The translations under genes and the position numbers were made by a program. The notes under the pieces were generated by a model. It saw only the letters and a list, made by a program, of their open reading frames with translations. It was not told the origin of the DNA and ran no database searches. This document shows, piece by piece, positions 15,454 through 22,403 of a DNA stretch of 25,195 nucleotides (the first letter of the stretch is position 1; every line of letters begins with the position of its first letter). Location of the stretch: IMG/VR virus record IMGVR_UViG_3300037088_000153, positions 1 to 25,195 of that record; one strand, written 5' to 3'. Origin of the DNA: a virus.

Positions 15454-16803
15454 ATGGCGGATGTAAGCAACCGAGACAGAAACCCCCAGCTTGTTGAAAT
15501 GAACAAGCTTCCGTGGCCTGCTCCCCCGTTGAATTTGTTCATGCTTGATGGGACTCGAGGGGTCATTGACCTTCGTTGGGATGACCCCTCGTACCTTACT
15601 TTGAACAGTCGCTTCAAGATCCTTGGGGTCAATGTTTACCGTAGTTTCGACTCAGAATTTGGCCCCTACCACAGGATCACTGAACTACCTGTGGGGGCCA
15701 CATTTTGGCGTGATCAGACGGATAACGAGTTGGTTCCCGATGAGGATGTCACTAATCAGTTCATTCTATTTGGAACCGCCAGCACTGGACTTGATGGCCC
15801 CAGGTATGTGTTCAGAACCCTCCACTTTCCAATTGTAGGTGAGGCATCTCGAGGGATTCCTACAAAAAACCCGACTGATGTACTAGTCTTCGTGGATGGG
15901 GTTCAAGCAAGGGTTTCTGCGGTAAATGGTCAAACAGGTGAGATTGAGATTGATGCTAATATCTACACGGATACGGTGCATCAACAGAGGATTCTCCCGG
16001 TAGTTCCTACTGCTCATAGTCGTGTAACTTGTGCCTATCGGTATACCAAGGACTTCCTCAAAACTGATCTCTCCCAGCGTATCTTTTATCGAGTCACTAC
16101 GGTGGGGATCCCGGTGAGCCGTACTTGGGATGAACTCAACCCTGACAATCTTGTTGAGACCCCTCTCGAGGCGGCGGCAGCGACCAACACCTTCGAAATT
16201 GAGAAGTTGGATTACATCTGGAGGGAGGCTATCAGGAGGAACCGGTGGATTCTGGAGCAGGGTGGGGAGCGAGTCAGGGTCTATTTGCGCAAAGTTGTGG
16301 GGTTACCCTGCCTATGCATTGATCAGACTCACAAACAGCCGTTGTCTGATTGTTTGTTCTGTTTTGGCACATCTATACTTGGTGGCTATGAGGGCCCCTA
16401 TGAGATCATCATTGGCCCGGATGATGCCGAGGTGAAGCTGTCTCAGAGGGACATAGGTCGAACAACCGAGCATAGTTACGAGGTATGGACGGGCCCTCAA
16501 CCTCTTTTAGCTCACAAAGACTTCATAATGAAGATCAATGGTGACCGGTACAGTATCGGCCCCGTAAGAATGCCTACCAACAGAGGCGTTTTACTACAAC
16601 AACACTTCACCATCGGGTCATTTGACGACAAGGACATTCGCTACAAAGTTCCTGTTACAGACCCAATTAAATTTGTTTCTACTCAGTTTGCTCCTCAGGG
16701 TCCAGAATTCGAGGCCTCAGAGGACATTACAGACAAGCCTAATATTCCTGAAGAGCGACAACTTCGGGGTAGAACCCTAGCGTGGGCTAACACGACTTAC
16801 TGA
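15454..16803 (+). CDS. Neck/head-closure-like structural protein with Cys4 site
   Basis: The protein has 449 residues. The ATG at 15454 follows GAGGA (15443-15447) at a 6-base spacing. The N-terminus (about 36-95) resembles a fibronectin-III-like strand pattern (V-I-D-L-R-W-D-D-P, then I-L-G-V-N-V-Y-R-S). About 140-200 is another beta-rich region. Residues about 255-400 form the most conserved-looking domain: R-V-R-V-Y-L-R-K, a Cys4 site (C286, C288, C300, C303), a G-G-Y-E-G-P-Y-E-I-I segment, and a closing D-E/D-K-D-I-R-Y type motif. Similar proteins occur in large myoviruses next to gp10-like and sheath genes. I infer a head-tail connector or head-closure role, perhaps with a bound zinc ion. 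It is followed by an HK97-gp10-like gene after 8 bases. Confidence 0.7.
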   Translation: MADVSNRDRNPQLVEMNKLPWPAPPLNLFMLDGTRGVIDLRWDDPSYLTLNSRFKILGVNVYRSFDSEFGPYHRITELPVGATFWRDQTDNELVPDEDVTNQFILFGTASTGLDGPRYVFRTLHFPIVGEASRGIPTKNPTDVLVFVDGVQARVSAVNGQTGEIEIDANIYTDTVHQQRILPVVPTAHSRVTCAYRYTKDFLKTDLSQRIFYRVTTVGIPVSRTWDELNPDNLVETPLEAAAATNTFEIEKLDYIWREAIRRNRWILEQGGERVRVYLRKVVGLPCLCIDQTHKQPLSDCLFCFGTSILGGYEGPYEIIIGPDDAEVKLSQRDIGRTTEHSYEVWTGPQPLLAHKDFIMKINGDRYSIGPVRMPTNRGVLLQQHFTIGSFDDKDIRYKVPVTDPIKFVSTQFAPQGPEFEASEDITDKPNIPEERQLRGRTLAWANTTY

Positions 16804-16811
16804 AGTTAACT

Positions 16812-17303
16812 ATGGATCGTCTTAGTACCATTTACGGTAAGCCCTTTCTCAAGGATCTCGATACGAGTCCGGATAAGGCACTCAATCGAATTAAATTCAG
16901 TGTTCTAACTCGATTGCGGCAGAAACTTGTCCAATCGACCTTTTCGGATAGAGCTAAGAAAGCCCTGTCCAAGTCTCTGAAAGTTGAACAAGGGCCCTCC
17001 TCGCTTACGTTCTACTCGACACATCCAGCTTTCATTCAACTGATGCGTGGGCAGCGTAAGGGTCAGATGCGATGGTTGACTAAGGCACGGGCTCCCATTC
17101 CAATTATTACTGAGACAGGGGAGTTGATCTTTCGAACTGCCACTATCAAGTCTATGAAAGATGGCAAGTGGATTCACCCGGGCCGCCCGCCTTACGACTT
17201 TGTCTCCAAGGCTAAGAAAGAAGCCAAGGAACAGATTCGAAAAGCTATCGTTCAAGAAGTAAGGAAAATGGTAGCCGGTGTGGTTAGTGCGTCTAAGCGA
17301 TAA
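16812..17303 (+). CDS. HK97-gp10-like tail completion/neck protein
   Basis: This 163-residue basic protein has the layout of the HK97 gp10-like family: an N-terminal helix (about 20-45), central beta strands and a KWIHPGRPPYDFV segment (about 119-131, the W-x-HPG signature) followed by a long Lys/Glu/Ala helix ending the protein. The family forms part of the head-tail joint and tail completion ring. No strong ribosome binding site precedes the ATG at 16812, but it starts 8 bases after the previous stop, so coupling is likely. The location directly after a Cys4 neck-like protein and upstream of tail genes supports the call. Confidence 0.75.
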   Translation: MDRLSTIYGKPFLKDLDTSPDKALNRIKFSVLTRLRQKLVQSTFSDRAKKALSKSLKVEQGPSSLTFYSTHPAFIQLMRGQRKGQMRWLTKARAPIPIITETGELIFRTATIKSMKDGKWIHPGRPPYDFVSKAKKEAKEQIRKAIVQEVRKMVAGVVSASKR

Positions 17304-17312
17304 ACAAAGAGT

Positions 17313-17969
17313 ATGAAAATGAATCCAGGAGATGTAGTAGTTAGTGGTATTTCGGAGTGTGTTCCAGTTATTGACATTGGTTACAATGTCCCCCACAAGG
17401 TGGCTATTACAATACCAGGGAATAAGGCTTATGCCTCAAAGGATCTCTGGGTGTGCGTAGGACAAGGTCGCATATTCGTACACACTAGGCTGCCCTCAAA
17501 GCCAGATCCTGTTGTTTCCGAACCTGAGCCTGTAGTTGAATCTAAGCCGGTTCCTGAACCCGTAGTCGCTCAGGATTCTCAGACCGACCTACAAACTGAG
17601 TTAGCAAGGATTCAAGCTGAATCCACAAATACCCGTCTTGATTTCGAGGCCAAGCTTGGGAAGCTACAAGCTGAAAATGCTCGTTTGAGGAATGAGAACG
17701 CGAAGCCAGATACTGGAACCGATAAGTTGGATACAATAATTGGGCTTATCGAAAAGTTACCCATCCAAACAGTCCAGGTGGTTACTAAGTCTCCCACTGA
17801 AATACAGGGTGGAGTAGTTGACGACTCAGCCCCGGTATTCATTCCTTCTAAGGTTATGGGGGATCAATCCAATCGCGGTAGGCTGTCCTTGAAGGAAAGT
17901 CAGTCAGATGGGGCTTCAGTGGCTTCAGCCTCGAAGGCTTTGAGCAAAGTTCGAAAGAAGGGTGGTTAA
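17313..17969 (+). CDS. Structural-operon protein with Pro/Glu linker and coiled coil
   Basis: The protein has 218 residues and an ATG at 17313, 9 bases after the previous stop. Domains in order: a small beta-rich N-terminal domain (about 1-58, with D-L-W-V-C-V-G-Q-G near its end); a Pro/Glu/Val repeat linker (about 61-86); a coiled coil (about 90-130); a helix (about 137-150); an APVFIPSKV motif (173-181); and a basic serine-rich C-terminal tail (SKALSKVRKKGG). The FIPS-type motif followed by a basic tail is reminiscent of short proteins found between neck and sheath genes of large myoviruses, but I have no named family for it. It could be an assembly adaptor or chaperone. The function is not established. 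Confidence 0.65.
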   Translation: MKMNPGDVVVSGISECVPVIDIGYNVPHKVAITIPGNKAYASKDLWVCVGQGRIFVHTRLPSKPDPVVSEPEPVVESKPVPEPVVAQDSQTDLQTELARIQAESTNTRLDFEAKLGKLQAENARLRNENAKPDTGTDKLDTIIGLIEKLPIQTVQVVTKSPTEIQGGVVDDSAPVFIPSKVMGDQSNRGRLSLKESQSDGASVASASKALSKVRKKGG

Positions 17970-18003
17970 AGTTCTTTCGATCTTCTAGTTACGGAGAGGT
18001 TGA

Positions 18004-18252
18004 ATGTCCACAATGATTGATCCCAAACAAGCACTCTTAGCACGAGCCGCCTCCCTCCTGGATAGGACTTCGGCCACGGTGCTTTGGAAGTATACGGATG
18101 AGGATGGCAAGGACTTCTACCTGTCTGAGAAGAAGGTTGGGACTCTGAAATCCCCACATACTGGCAAGTCATTCACTGCCAAGCCTGAGCGATCCTCACT
18201 TTCCGACGTAGGCAAGGAGTTGAAGGAGGATGACCTTGTGGAAGTACACTGA
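18004..18252 (+). CDS. Single-module repeat protein; 5' part of a frame-split gene
   Basis: The 82-residue product starts at ATG 18004 with GGAGAGG (17993-17999) upstream. After an N-terminal helix (1-24) it contains one ~50-residue module (about 25-75): LWKYTD, then F-Y-L-S-E-K, GTLKSP, TGKSF, a K-P stretch and a D-V-G-K-E-L helix. Three more copies are encoded directly downstream in the +1 frame. Alignment with modules 1 and 3 shows that the reading CTT-TGG is replaced by CTT-G-TGG at 18235-18241; without the extra G (18238) the two frames would fuse into one gene of about 480 codons. The last codons (V-E-V-H) therefore look like out-of-frame residues. This is a split gene, a programmed frameshift site or a sequence indel. 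The module family is unknown to me. Confidence 0.65.
   Translation: MSTMIDPKQALLARAASLLDRTSATVLWKYTDEDGKDFYLSEKKVGTLKSPHTGKSFTAKPERSSLSDVGKELKEDDLVEVH
18223..18229 (+). promoter_or_regulatory. Perfect Shine-Dalgarno at the frame junction
   Basis: AAGGAGG lies inside the upstream gene, directly abutting ATG 18230 (no spacer), 6 bases before an in-frame TTG at 18236, and 5 bases before the CTT codon where the frame changes. It may start the downstream gene at TTG, or act as an internal stimulator of +1 frameshifting. Confidence 0.5.
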
Positions 18253-19432
18253 CGGTGACGGCGGCACGTTCTTTCTGCCAGAGAGGGTAACTGGAACCCT
18301 CAAGTCCCCTCATACAGGCCGGAGCTTCACCCCCAAGGCTGAGAAGATGAACTTTGGGGAAATCAATAAGGCTGAGAAGACCGCCGCTTTGGCGGTACTT
18401 TGGCGGTACAAGGATGACATCGGCGGCATCTTCTACTTGACGGAGAAGAGAGTCGGTACCCTGAGATCCCCCACTACGGGTAAGACCTTTGCGGCGAAAG
18501 CAACTCGGGTTAGCTTACCTGATGTTGCCAAGGAACTCAGATTGGACTCAAATCCATCGAATGCCCTCTGGGAGTACACAGATCCTGAGGGAAATAAGTT
18601 CTACCTTGCAGAGCATGTACGAGGAACTATAAAATCTCCAGTAACTGGGAAGAGCTTTTCTCCTAAGCCTCTCAGAGTCACCATCAGTGAAGTTGGGATG
18701 GAATTGAGGGATCCGGAAGCTGACTACGAAGCTCGCGAGCTCCAAGCGGTTGAGGATCTTTTAGCAGCTAAGGGCTACAACCCGGCAGACGCGGCCATCC
18801 TTCGAGCAGAGGGGATGGGGCAAGAAGAGCTCATTGAACGCCTCAAGGAGCCAGGTGGGCTTGAGAGAACCCATGCGCTTCAGAAGTTAGCCGCTACTGA
18901 AGTAGTTGCGGCTTTGACCAATGCAGAGAAGAAGGTTGTCGACGCCTTCTACGAGAAGAAGCCAGCTGACGGTGGGATGTTGACCACTGACGGTAAGATT
19001 CTCGAGAAGAATGGCATAGGTGGCAAGAACTTTGCCAAGTGGGAAGACGGCAAGATCGTTGTAGACGAGAGTCGTCCTCAGGTTGCAAACGACCAGGAAA
19101 TTCTTCGTTATATGAAGAAGTCCATTCCGAAGAACACCTTAGCACCTCACACTTGGTTCAAGTCAGCTAAGGCTCGGGACTATGTTGAGGTAGCTGAGGA
19201 GTTCATTAAGGAGGGTGACAAGCACCCTGCCATTGAGATGTTGGAGAAGACTTGGAAAGGCCTTCTTGAAGGAATCGAGGCTGCTCAAAGGGCTTCAGCT
19301 GGTTATCAACGAGCAGGGGCGGGTCACACTGCTGATCCTGAAGTTGTCATGCAGAAGATCTACCCCAAGATCAAAACCCTTGGTGAGTTGGCGTTTACCA
19401 TCGCCAAGCAAATGGAAGAAAGACTGACATGA
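18230..19432 (+). CDS. Three-module repeat protein with helical C-terminal domain
   Basis: With ATG 18230 the product is 400 residues; TTG 18236 is better spaced from AAGGAGG. Three modules related to the one in the preceding frame lie at about 3-44, 55-106 and 111-162. Each has an LWxYxD start, an F-F/Y-L strand, G-T-L/I-K/R-SP, TG-R/K-S/T-F and usually a final V-x-x-E-L helix. A charged helical domain follows (about 165-400), with L-T-N-A-E-K-K-V-V-D-A-F-Y-E-K-K and G-K-N-F-A-K-W-E-D-G-K as its most distinctive parts. The modules look like short beta-hairpin units, perhaps for binding or stacking. An exact 11 bp tandem duplication lies at the module 2/3 boundary. The stop overlaps the ATG of the Dps-like gene by four bases (ATGA). 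I do not recognise the family. Confidence 0.75.
   Translation: MTLWKYTDGDGGTFFLPERVTGTLKSPHTGRSFTPKAEKMNFGEINKAEKTAALAVLWRYKDDIGGIFYLTEKRVGTLRSPTTGKTFAAKATRVSLPDVAKELRLDSNPSNALWEYTDPEGNKFYLAEHVRGTIKSPVTGKSFSPKPLRVTISEVGMELRDPEADYEARELQAVEDLLAAKGYNPADAAILRAEGMGQEELIERLKEPGGLERTHALQKLAATEVVAALTNAEKKVVDAFYEKKPADGGMLTTDGKILEKNGIGGKNFAKWEDGKIVVDESRPQVANDQEILRYMKKSIPKNTLAPHTWFKSAKARDYVEVAEEFIKEGDKHPAIEMLEKTWKGLLEGIEAAQRASAGYQRAGAGHTADPEVVMQKIYPKIKTLGELAFTIAKQMEERLT
18388..18409 (+). repeat. Exact 11 bp tandem duplication at a module boundary
   Basis: TTTGGCGGTAC occurs twice in a row (18388-18398 and 18399-18409). Because 11 is not a multiple of three, gain of one copy changes the frame: it puts module 3 in the same frame as module 2. 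Confidence 0.9.
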
Positions 19433-20124
19433 CCGACTCCGGTGCCTTCGCTCCCAAGCCTGACCACCCAGGCGTAAGTCCTACCGAGACTCCACCAGAT
19501 GATGCAACGTTCGTTATCTGGCAAGATCCCTCTTCTTACAACCCATTCTTTCATGGGCCTCCCTATCTGCCCGGAATGAAGGTTCGCATGGACAAGTCAG
19601 CTTCAGTCAAAACCGGTCAAGACATTGCAGCCAAGTTAGCTCACGGCCCAGGATTTAGCCTTCCTACGGCCTTAGCGTTTTTGCGAGCTCTCACCATGAT
19701 TCACCAGAGTCACCATTGGCTGACTCATGGTGATACTTATTATGCGGATCATCTTCTTTTCGAACGGCTCTACAATGAAACCGTGGAAGAGGTTGACCAG
19801 GTTGCCGAGAGAGCAGTTGGCCTCGGCTGCCCCATGGAGAAGATTCTTCCGACGATGCAAGCTGCTGTTGTGCACCACATCGTGAAGCTATTCTGCGAAG
19901 GTGAGACCGTTGGTGAACCCTCGGTTGCCCATGCTTACGTAGAATCAAGTCTGAAGGCTGAGAAGGCCTTTCTCAAGTGCTTGGCTGTAATCGTTCACGA
20001 GATGAAAGAGCACGGAGAGCTTACGCGGGGGACTGACAACCTTATTGCAGGAATCGAAGATAAGCATGAGTCCCATACTTATCTTCTCCAACAGAGACTC
20101 ATGGCCGACCCCTGGAAGGCCTGA
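19429..20124 (+). CDS. Dps-type ferritin-like protein with N-terminal extension
   Basis: The protein has 231 residues; usual Dps proteins have about 150-170. After a Pro-rich extension (1-77), residues 78-225 follow the Dps four-helix pattern. The ferroxidase residues line up: H96 in HHW, H108 (12 residues on), E112 where Dps usually has Asp, D123 and E127 in the D-x-x-A-E-R-A-V-x-L-G signature. Helices C and D (about 165-225) end with the D-x-L-I-A-G-I-E-D-K-H-E-S pattern. The family oxidises and stores iron in 12-subunit shells and can protect DNA from peroxide. The ATG overlaps the stop of the module protein by four bases, so the two are translationally coupled. Here it may protect packaged or replicating phage DNA, or the fold may have been reused as a structural ring. 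DNA binding cannot be judged from sequence. Confidence 0.8.
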   Translation: MTDSGAFAPKPDHPGVSPTETPPDDATFVIWQDPSSYNPFFHGPPYLPGMKVRMDKSASVKTGQDIAAKLAHGPGFSLPTALAFLRALTMIHQSHHWLTHGDTYYADHLLFERLYNETVEEVDQVAERAVGLGCPMEKILPTMQAAVVHHIVKLFCEGETVGEPSVAHAYVESSLKAEKAFLKCLAVIVHEMKEHGELTRGTDNLIAGIEDKHESHTYLLQQRLMADPWKA

Positions 20125-20163
20125 GTCAAAATCAGAAAATAACAGATGAAAAGGTAGAATCAT

Positions 20164-21201
20164 ATGTCAAATGGATCGGATGAGTTAAAGGGCAAGCTAG
20201 GCGTAGGCATAGACATTGGTACGATGAACTTTGTCTGCGCAAGGCACGATGGTACTCAGGTTAACACCACATTGGTTAGGGATGCTTTCCTTGACCTCGA
20301 GGTAGAGTCCAAAAAGACTCTGAAATTGAGTCAAGTGGACTTTCTAGAGTTGGGTGACCAGCTCGTGGTTCTTGGGGAGTCTGCCTTACAGATGGCAAAC
20401 CTTTTCAAGAGAGAGGTTCGCCGCCCGCTTTCCAGAGGTTTGTTGGCTCCGGGTGAGCTCAAGTCCCAGGAAGTTCTAGCTTGGCTGCTCTACTCAATTC
20501 TGGGTGAGGCCAAGGAGGTAGGTGAGCACTGCTATTATAGTGTGCCCGCAGAGCCCATCGACCTTCCGGATCATGACATCGGATTCCACACCGAAGTTTT
20601 CCGAAGAATCATTGAAGAGCACAAGTATACGGCTCATCCGATGAATGAGGCCATGGCTATTGTTTACTCCCAATGTGAGGATTCTGGTTTTTCTGGACTA
20701 GCTATGTCCTTTGGTGCAGGTCTATGCAATGTAGCCTTGTCACTTCAGGCCATGATGGGTATGAGTTTCTCGATTGCTCGTGGAGGCGGGGACTGGATCG
20801 ACAATCATTCAGCCAAAGCTGTAGGGTCAACGGCTTCCAGAATGTGTGCGCTCAAAGAACGTGGTGAGTTCAAGCTCTCAGATCCCCCCAAGGATAACTC
20901 GGAAGCTGAAGCCATTGCTCTCTATGTAAGGACTCTGATTCATAACTGCTTGGAGGATATTGCCAAGAAAATCCGCAAAGAGCAGAGCGGTGCTGATTTG
21001 ATGAGTCCCATTCCTCTTGTTGTGTCTGGGGGTACAACCTTAGCCAACGGGTTCATGGACGTATTCCGAGAAGAGTTCGAGAAGGTGAAGTCCAAGGGCT
21101 TCCCGGTTAGAATCTCTGAGATCAGGCAAGCAAAGGATCCATTGAAATCTGTCGCAGAGGGACTTCTGGTTCTTGCAAATCACGAATACGAAGCAGACTA
21201 G
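20164..21201 (+). CDS. Actin/Hsp70-fold ATPase homologue (MreB/ParM-like)
   Basis: This 345-residue protein has the motif order of the actin/Hsp70 superfamily. Phosphate-1: GVGIDIGT (13-20). Connect-1: Y-S-V-P-A-E-P (125-131). A helix with the N-E-A-M-A-I segment (161-166). Phosphate-2: G-L-A-M-S-F-G-A-G-L (178-187). RGGGDWID (206-213). Adenosine motif: L-V-V-S-G-G-T-T-L-A-N-G-F (285-297). The normally conserved Asp of phosphate-2 (D-x-G-G-G-T) is replaced by Ser and the GGGT by GAGL, so ATP hydrolysis may be weak or altered. The ATG at 20164 follows AAGG (20151-20154). Such proteins form filaments for segregation or cell shape, or act as chaperone-like ATPases. In a phage structural cluster it may organise virions or genomes in the cell, or assist assembly. 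Which subfamily it belongs to is not resolved. Confidence 0.75.
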   Translation: MSNGSDELKGKLGVGIDIGTMNFVCARHDGTQVNTTLVRDAFLDLEVESKKTLKLSQVDFLELGDQLVVLGESALQMANLFKREVRRPLSRGLLAPGELKSQEVLAWLLYSILGEAKEVGEHCYYSVPAEPIDLPDHDIGFHTEVFRRIIEEHKYTAHPMNEAMAIVYSQCEDSGFSGLAMSFGAGLCNVALSLQAMMGMSFSIARGGGDWIDNHSAKAVGSTASRMCALKERGEFKLSDPPKDNSEAEAIALYVRTLIHNCLEDIAKKIRKEQSGADLMSPIPLVVSGGTTLANGFMDVFREEFEKVKSKGFPVRISEIRQAKDPLKSVAEGLLVLANHEYEAD

Positions 21202-21290
21202 AAAGTTGGTTAGTCATCTACTATTATTTACTTTCAGCCCTAAAGCGAAGGCTTATCCTTGAGCTGCAGGAGAGTTTTTCTCGGCACCCA

Positions 21291-22382
21291 GTGTACGAGA
21301 AGGTAGTTCCTTTTGTGCAGAATAAATATGCCTTCGATGAGCGCCCTCAATTCGGAATCGTTGTTAAAGGGTCATCAGCCAACAACATCAAGCTCTCACC
21401 TCAGAACTTACTAGGGACTGTTGAGAGCCATGTGATGTTGTCCTACTTGGACACACCCTCCTACCTATTGGAGTGGGTCAAGGAGGACTTCAACACTGTT
21501 AAAGAGAACGGGGGTTCGATGCCGATCCCCGCGGGGGTCTACTATTTAGAGTGTCTGGACGCTCCAACTAACCCCAATGAGGTTGGACACTTCATTATAG
21601 ATCCCCTGCTGACGGTTACTGACGAGCCCCTACTTCAGATCGTATCCGGAGTTGAAACCTCAGCCCATCTTCAACAAGTTCCTGTTCAAGGAACCTTACA
21701 TATTTGGCTGAACCGCAAGATCCCACTCTACGAAGGCAAGGATTACACAGTAAACTACACAACTCGCGAGGTAACGATCCTTGTTAATCTGATCCCAGGG
21801 GCTATCCTGACTTCTGATTATCGGTATCCAGTTGACTCAATTGGCCCCCTTGAGTGGAAGTGGAACACGGCGGATTGGAAGACTCTTCCTGGGGTCATCT
21901 TGGCCTTTGGTAAGCGAGGTAAGAAAGGGGACAAGATTGGTGTTGTTGTCTATGATGATCGTGTAGATACAGCAACTGCACATGGTGGTAAGTTCGAAGT
22001 CTCGTTCGACATTGATGTGATAGCTCAAGATCCCATGCAAATGGAGGAGATGGCTGATTATGCCCTCATGTCTCTCTGGCATGAGAAGCGTCCCAACCTA
22101 TCCTTCGAAGGCATAGAGGTTACAGAGGTGTCAATCGGAGGCGAGGCCGAAGAAGCCTATGATGAGGTGGCTGATACCTTCTATTACACGGCTTCAATGA
22201 GCATTCAGATTCAGTCTGACTGGGAAGTACATCTTCCACTACCCTTTACTATCAGTGGGGCCAGTGCTGCTACCCTTCCAGATGGATCGCCTGGGATACA
22301 GCCAGTGTCCCAAACGGAACTTTTCTTCGCAACGGTTCCAATCATTGTTGGTAGAAATTCAAACTACGAACGAATTACGTAA
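21291..22382 (+). CDS. Tail-terminator-like structural protein
   Basis: The protein has 363 residues with a GTG start at 21291. A CAGGAG (21267-21272) is rather far upstream; no other ATG, GTG or TTG is in frame between the previous stop and here. The C-terminal part, about 215-315, has the strand-helix-strand pattern typical of phage tail terminator or completion proteins: K-F-E-V-S-F-D-I-D-V-I-A-Q-D, a Met/Glu helix, L-S-F-E-G-I-E-V-T-E-V and Y-Y-T-A-S-M-S-I-Q-I-Q-S-D-W. A beta-rich N-terminal region (about 20-190) may be an inserted or added domain. The gene is two genes upstream of the sheath gene, where terminator proteins are often encoded. The role is inferred, not proven. Confidence 0.65.
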   Translation: MYEKVVPFVQNKYAFDERPQFGIVVKGSSANNIKLSPQNLLGTVESHVMLSYLDTPSYLLEWVKEDFNTVKENGGSMPIPAGVYYLECLDAPTNPNEVGHFIIDPLLTVTDEPLLQIVSGVETSAHLQQVPVQGTLHIWLNRKIPLYEGKDYTVNYTTREVTILVNLIPGAILTSDYRYPVDSIGPLEWKWNTADWKTLPGVILAFGKRGKKGDKIGVVVYDDRVDTATAHGGKFEVSFDIDVIAQDPMQMEEMADYALMSLWHEKRPNLSFEGIEVTEVSIGGEAEEAYDEVADTFYYTASMSIQIQSDWEVHLPLPFTISGASAATLPDGSPGIQPVSQTELFFATVPIIVGRNSNYERIT

Positions 22383-22403
22383 ATTACATGAAATGAGATT
22401 AAG

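Noticed and set aside
15216-15632. Minus-strand open frame of 138 codons across the coiled-coil and neck-like genes
   Set aside because: It spans two well-supported plus-strand genes, has no plausible domain, and would be antisense to both.
16905-17396. Minus-strand open frame of 163 codons opposite the gp10-like gene
   Set aside because: It has the same length as the plus-strand gene but irregular composition and no recognisable family; the plus-strand gene has the W-x-HPG signature.
18004-19432. Tail assembly chaperone pair made by -1 frameshifting
   Set aside because: The change needed here is +1, there is no slippery heptamer, and the products are modular repeats unlike known G/GT-type chaperones, so the similarity is only in layout.
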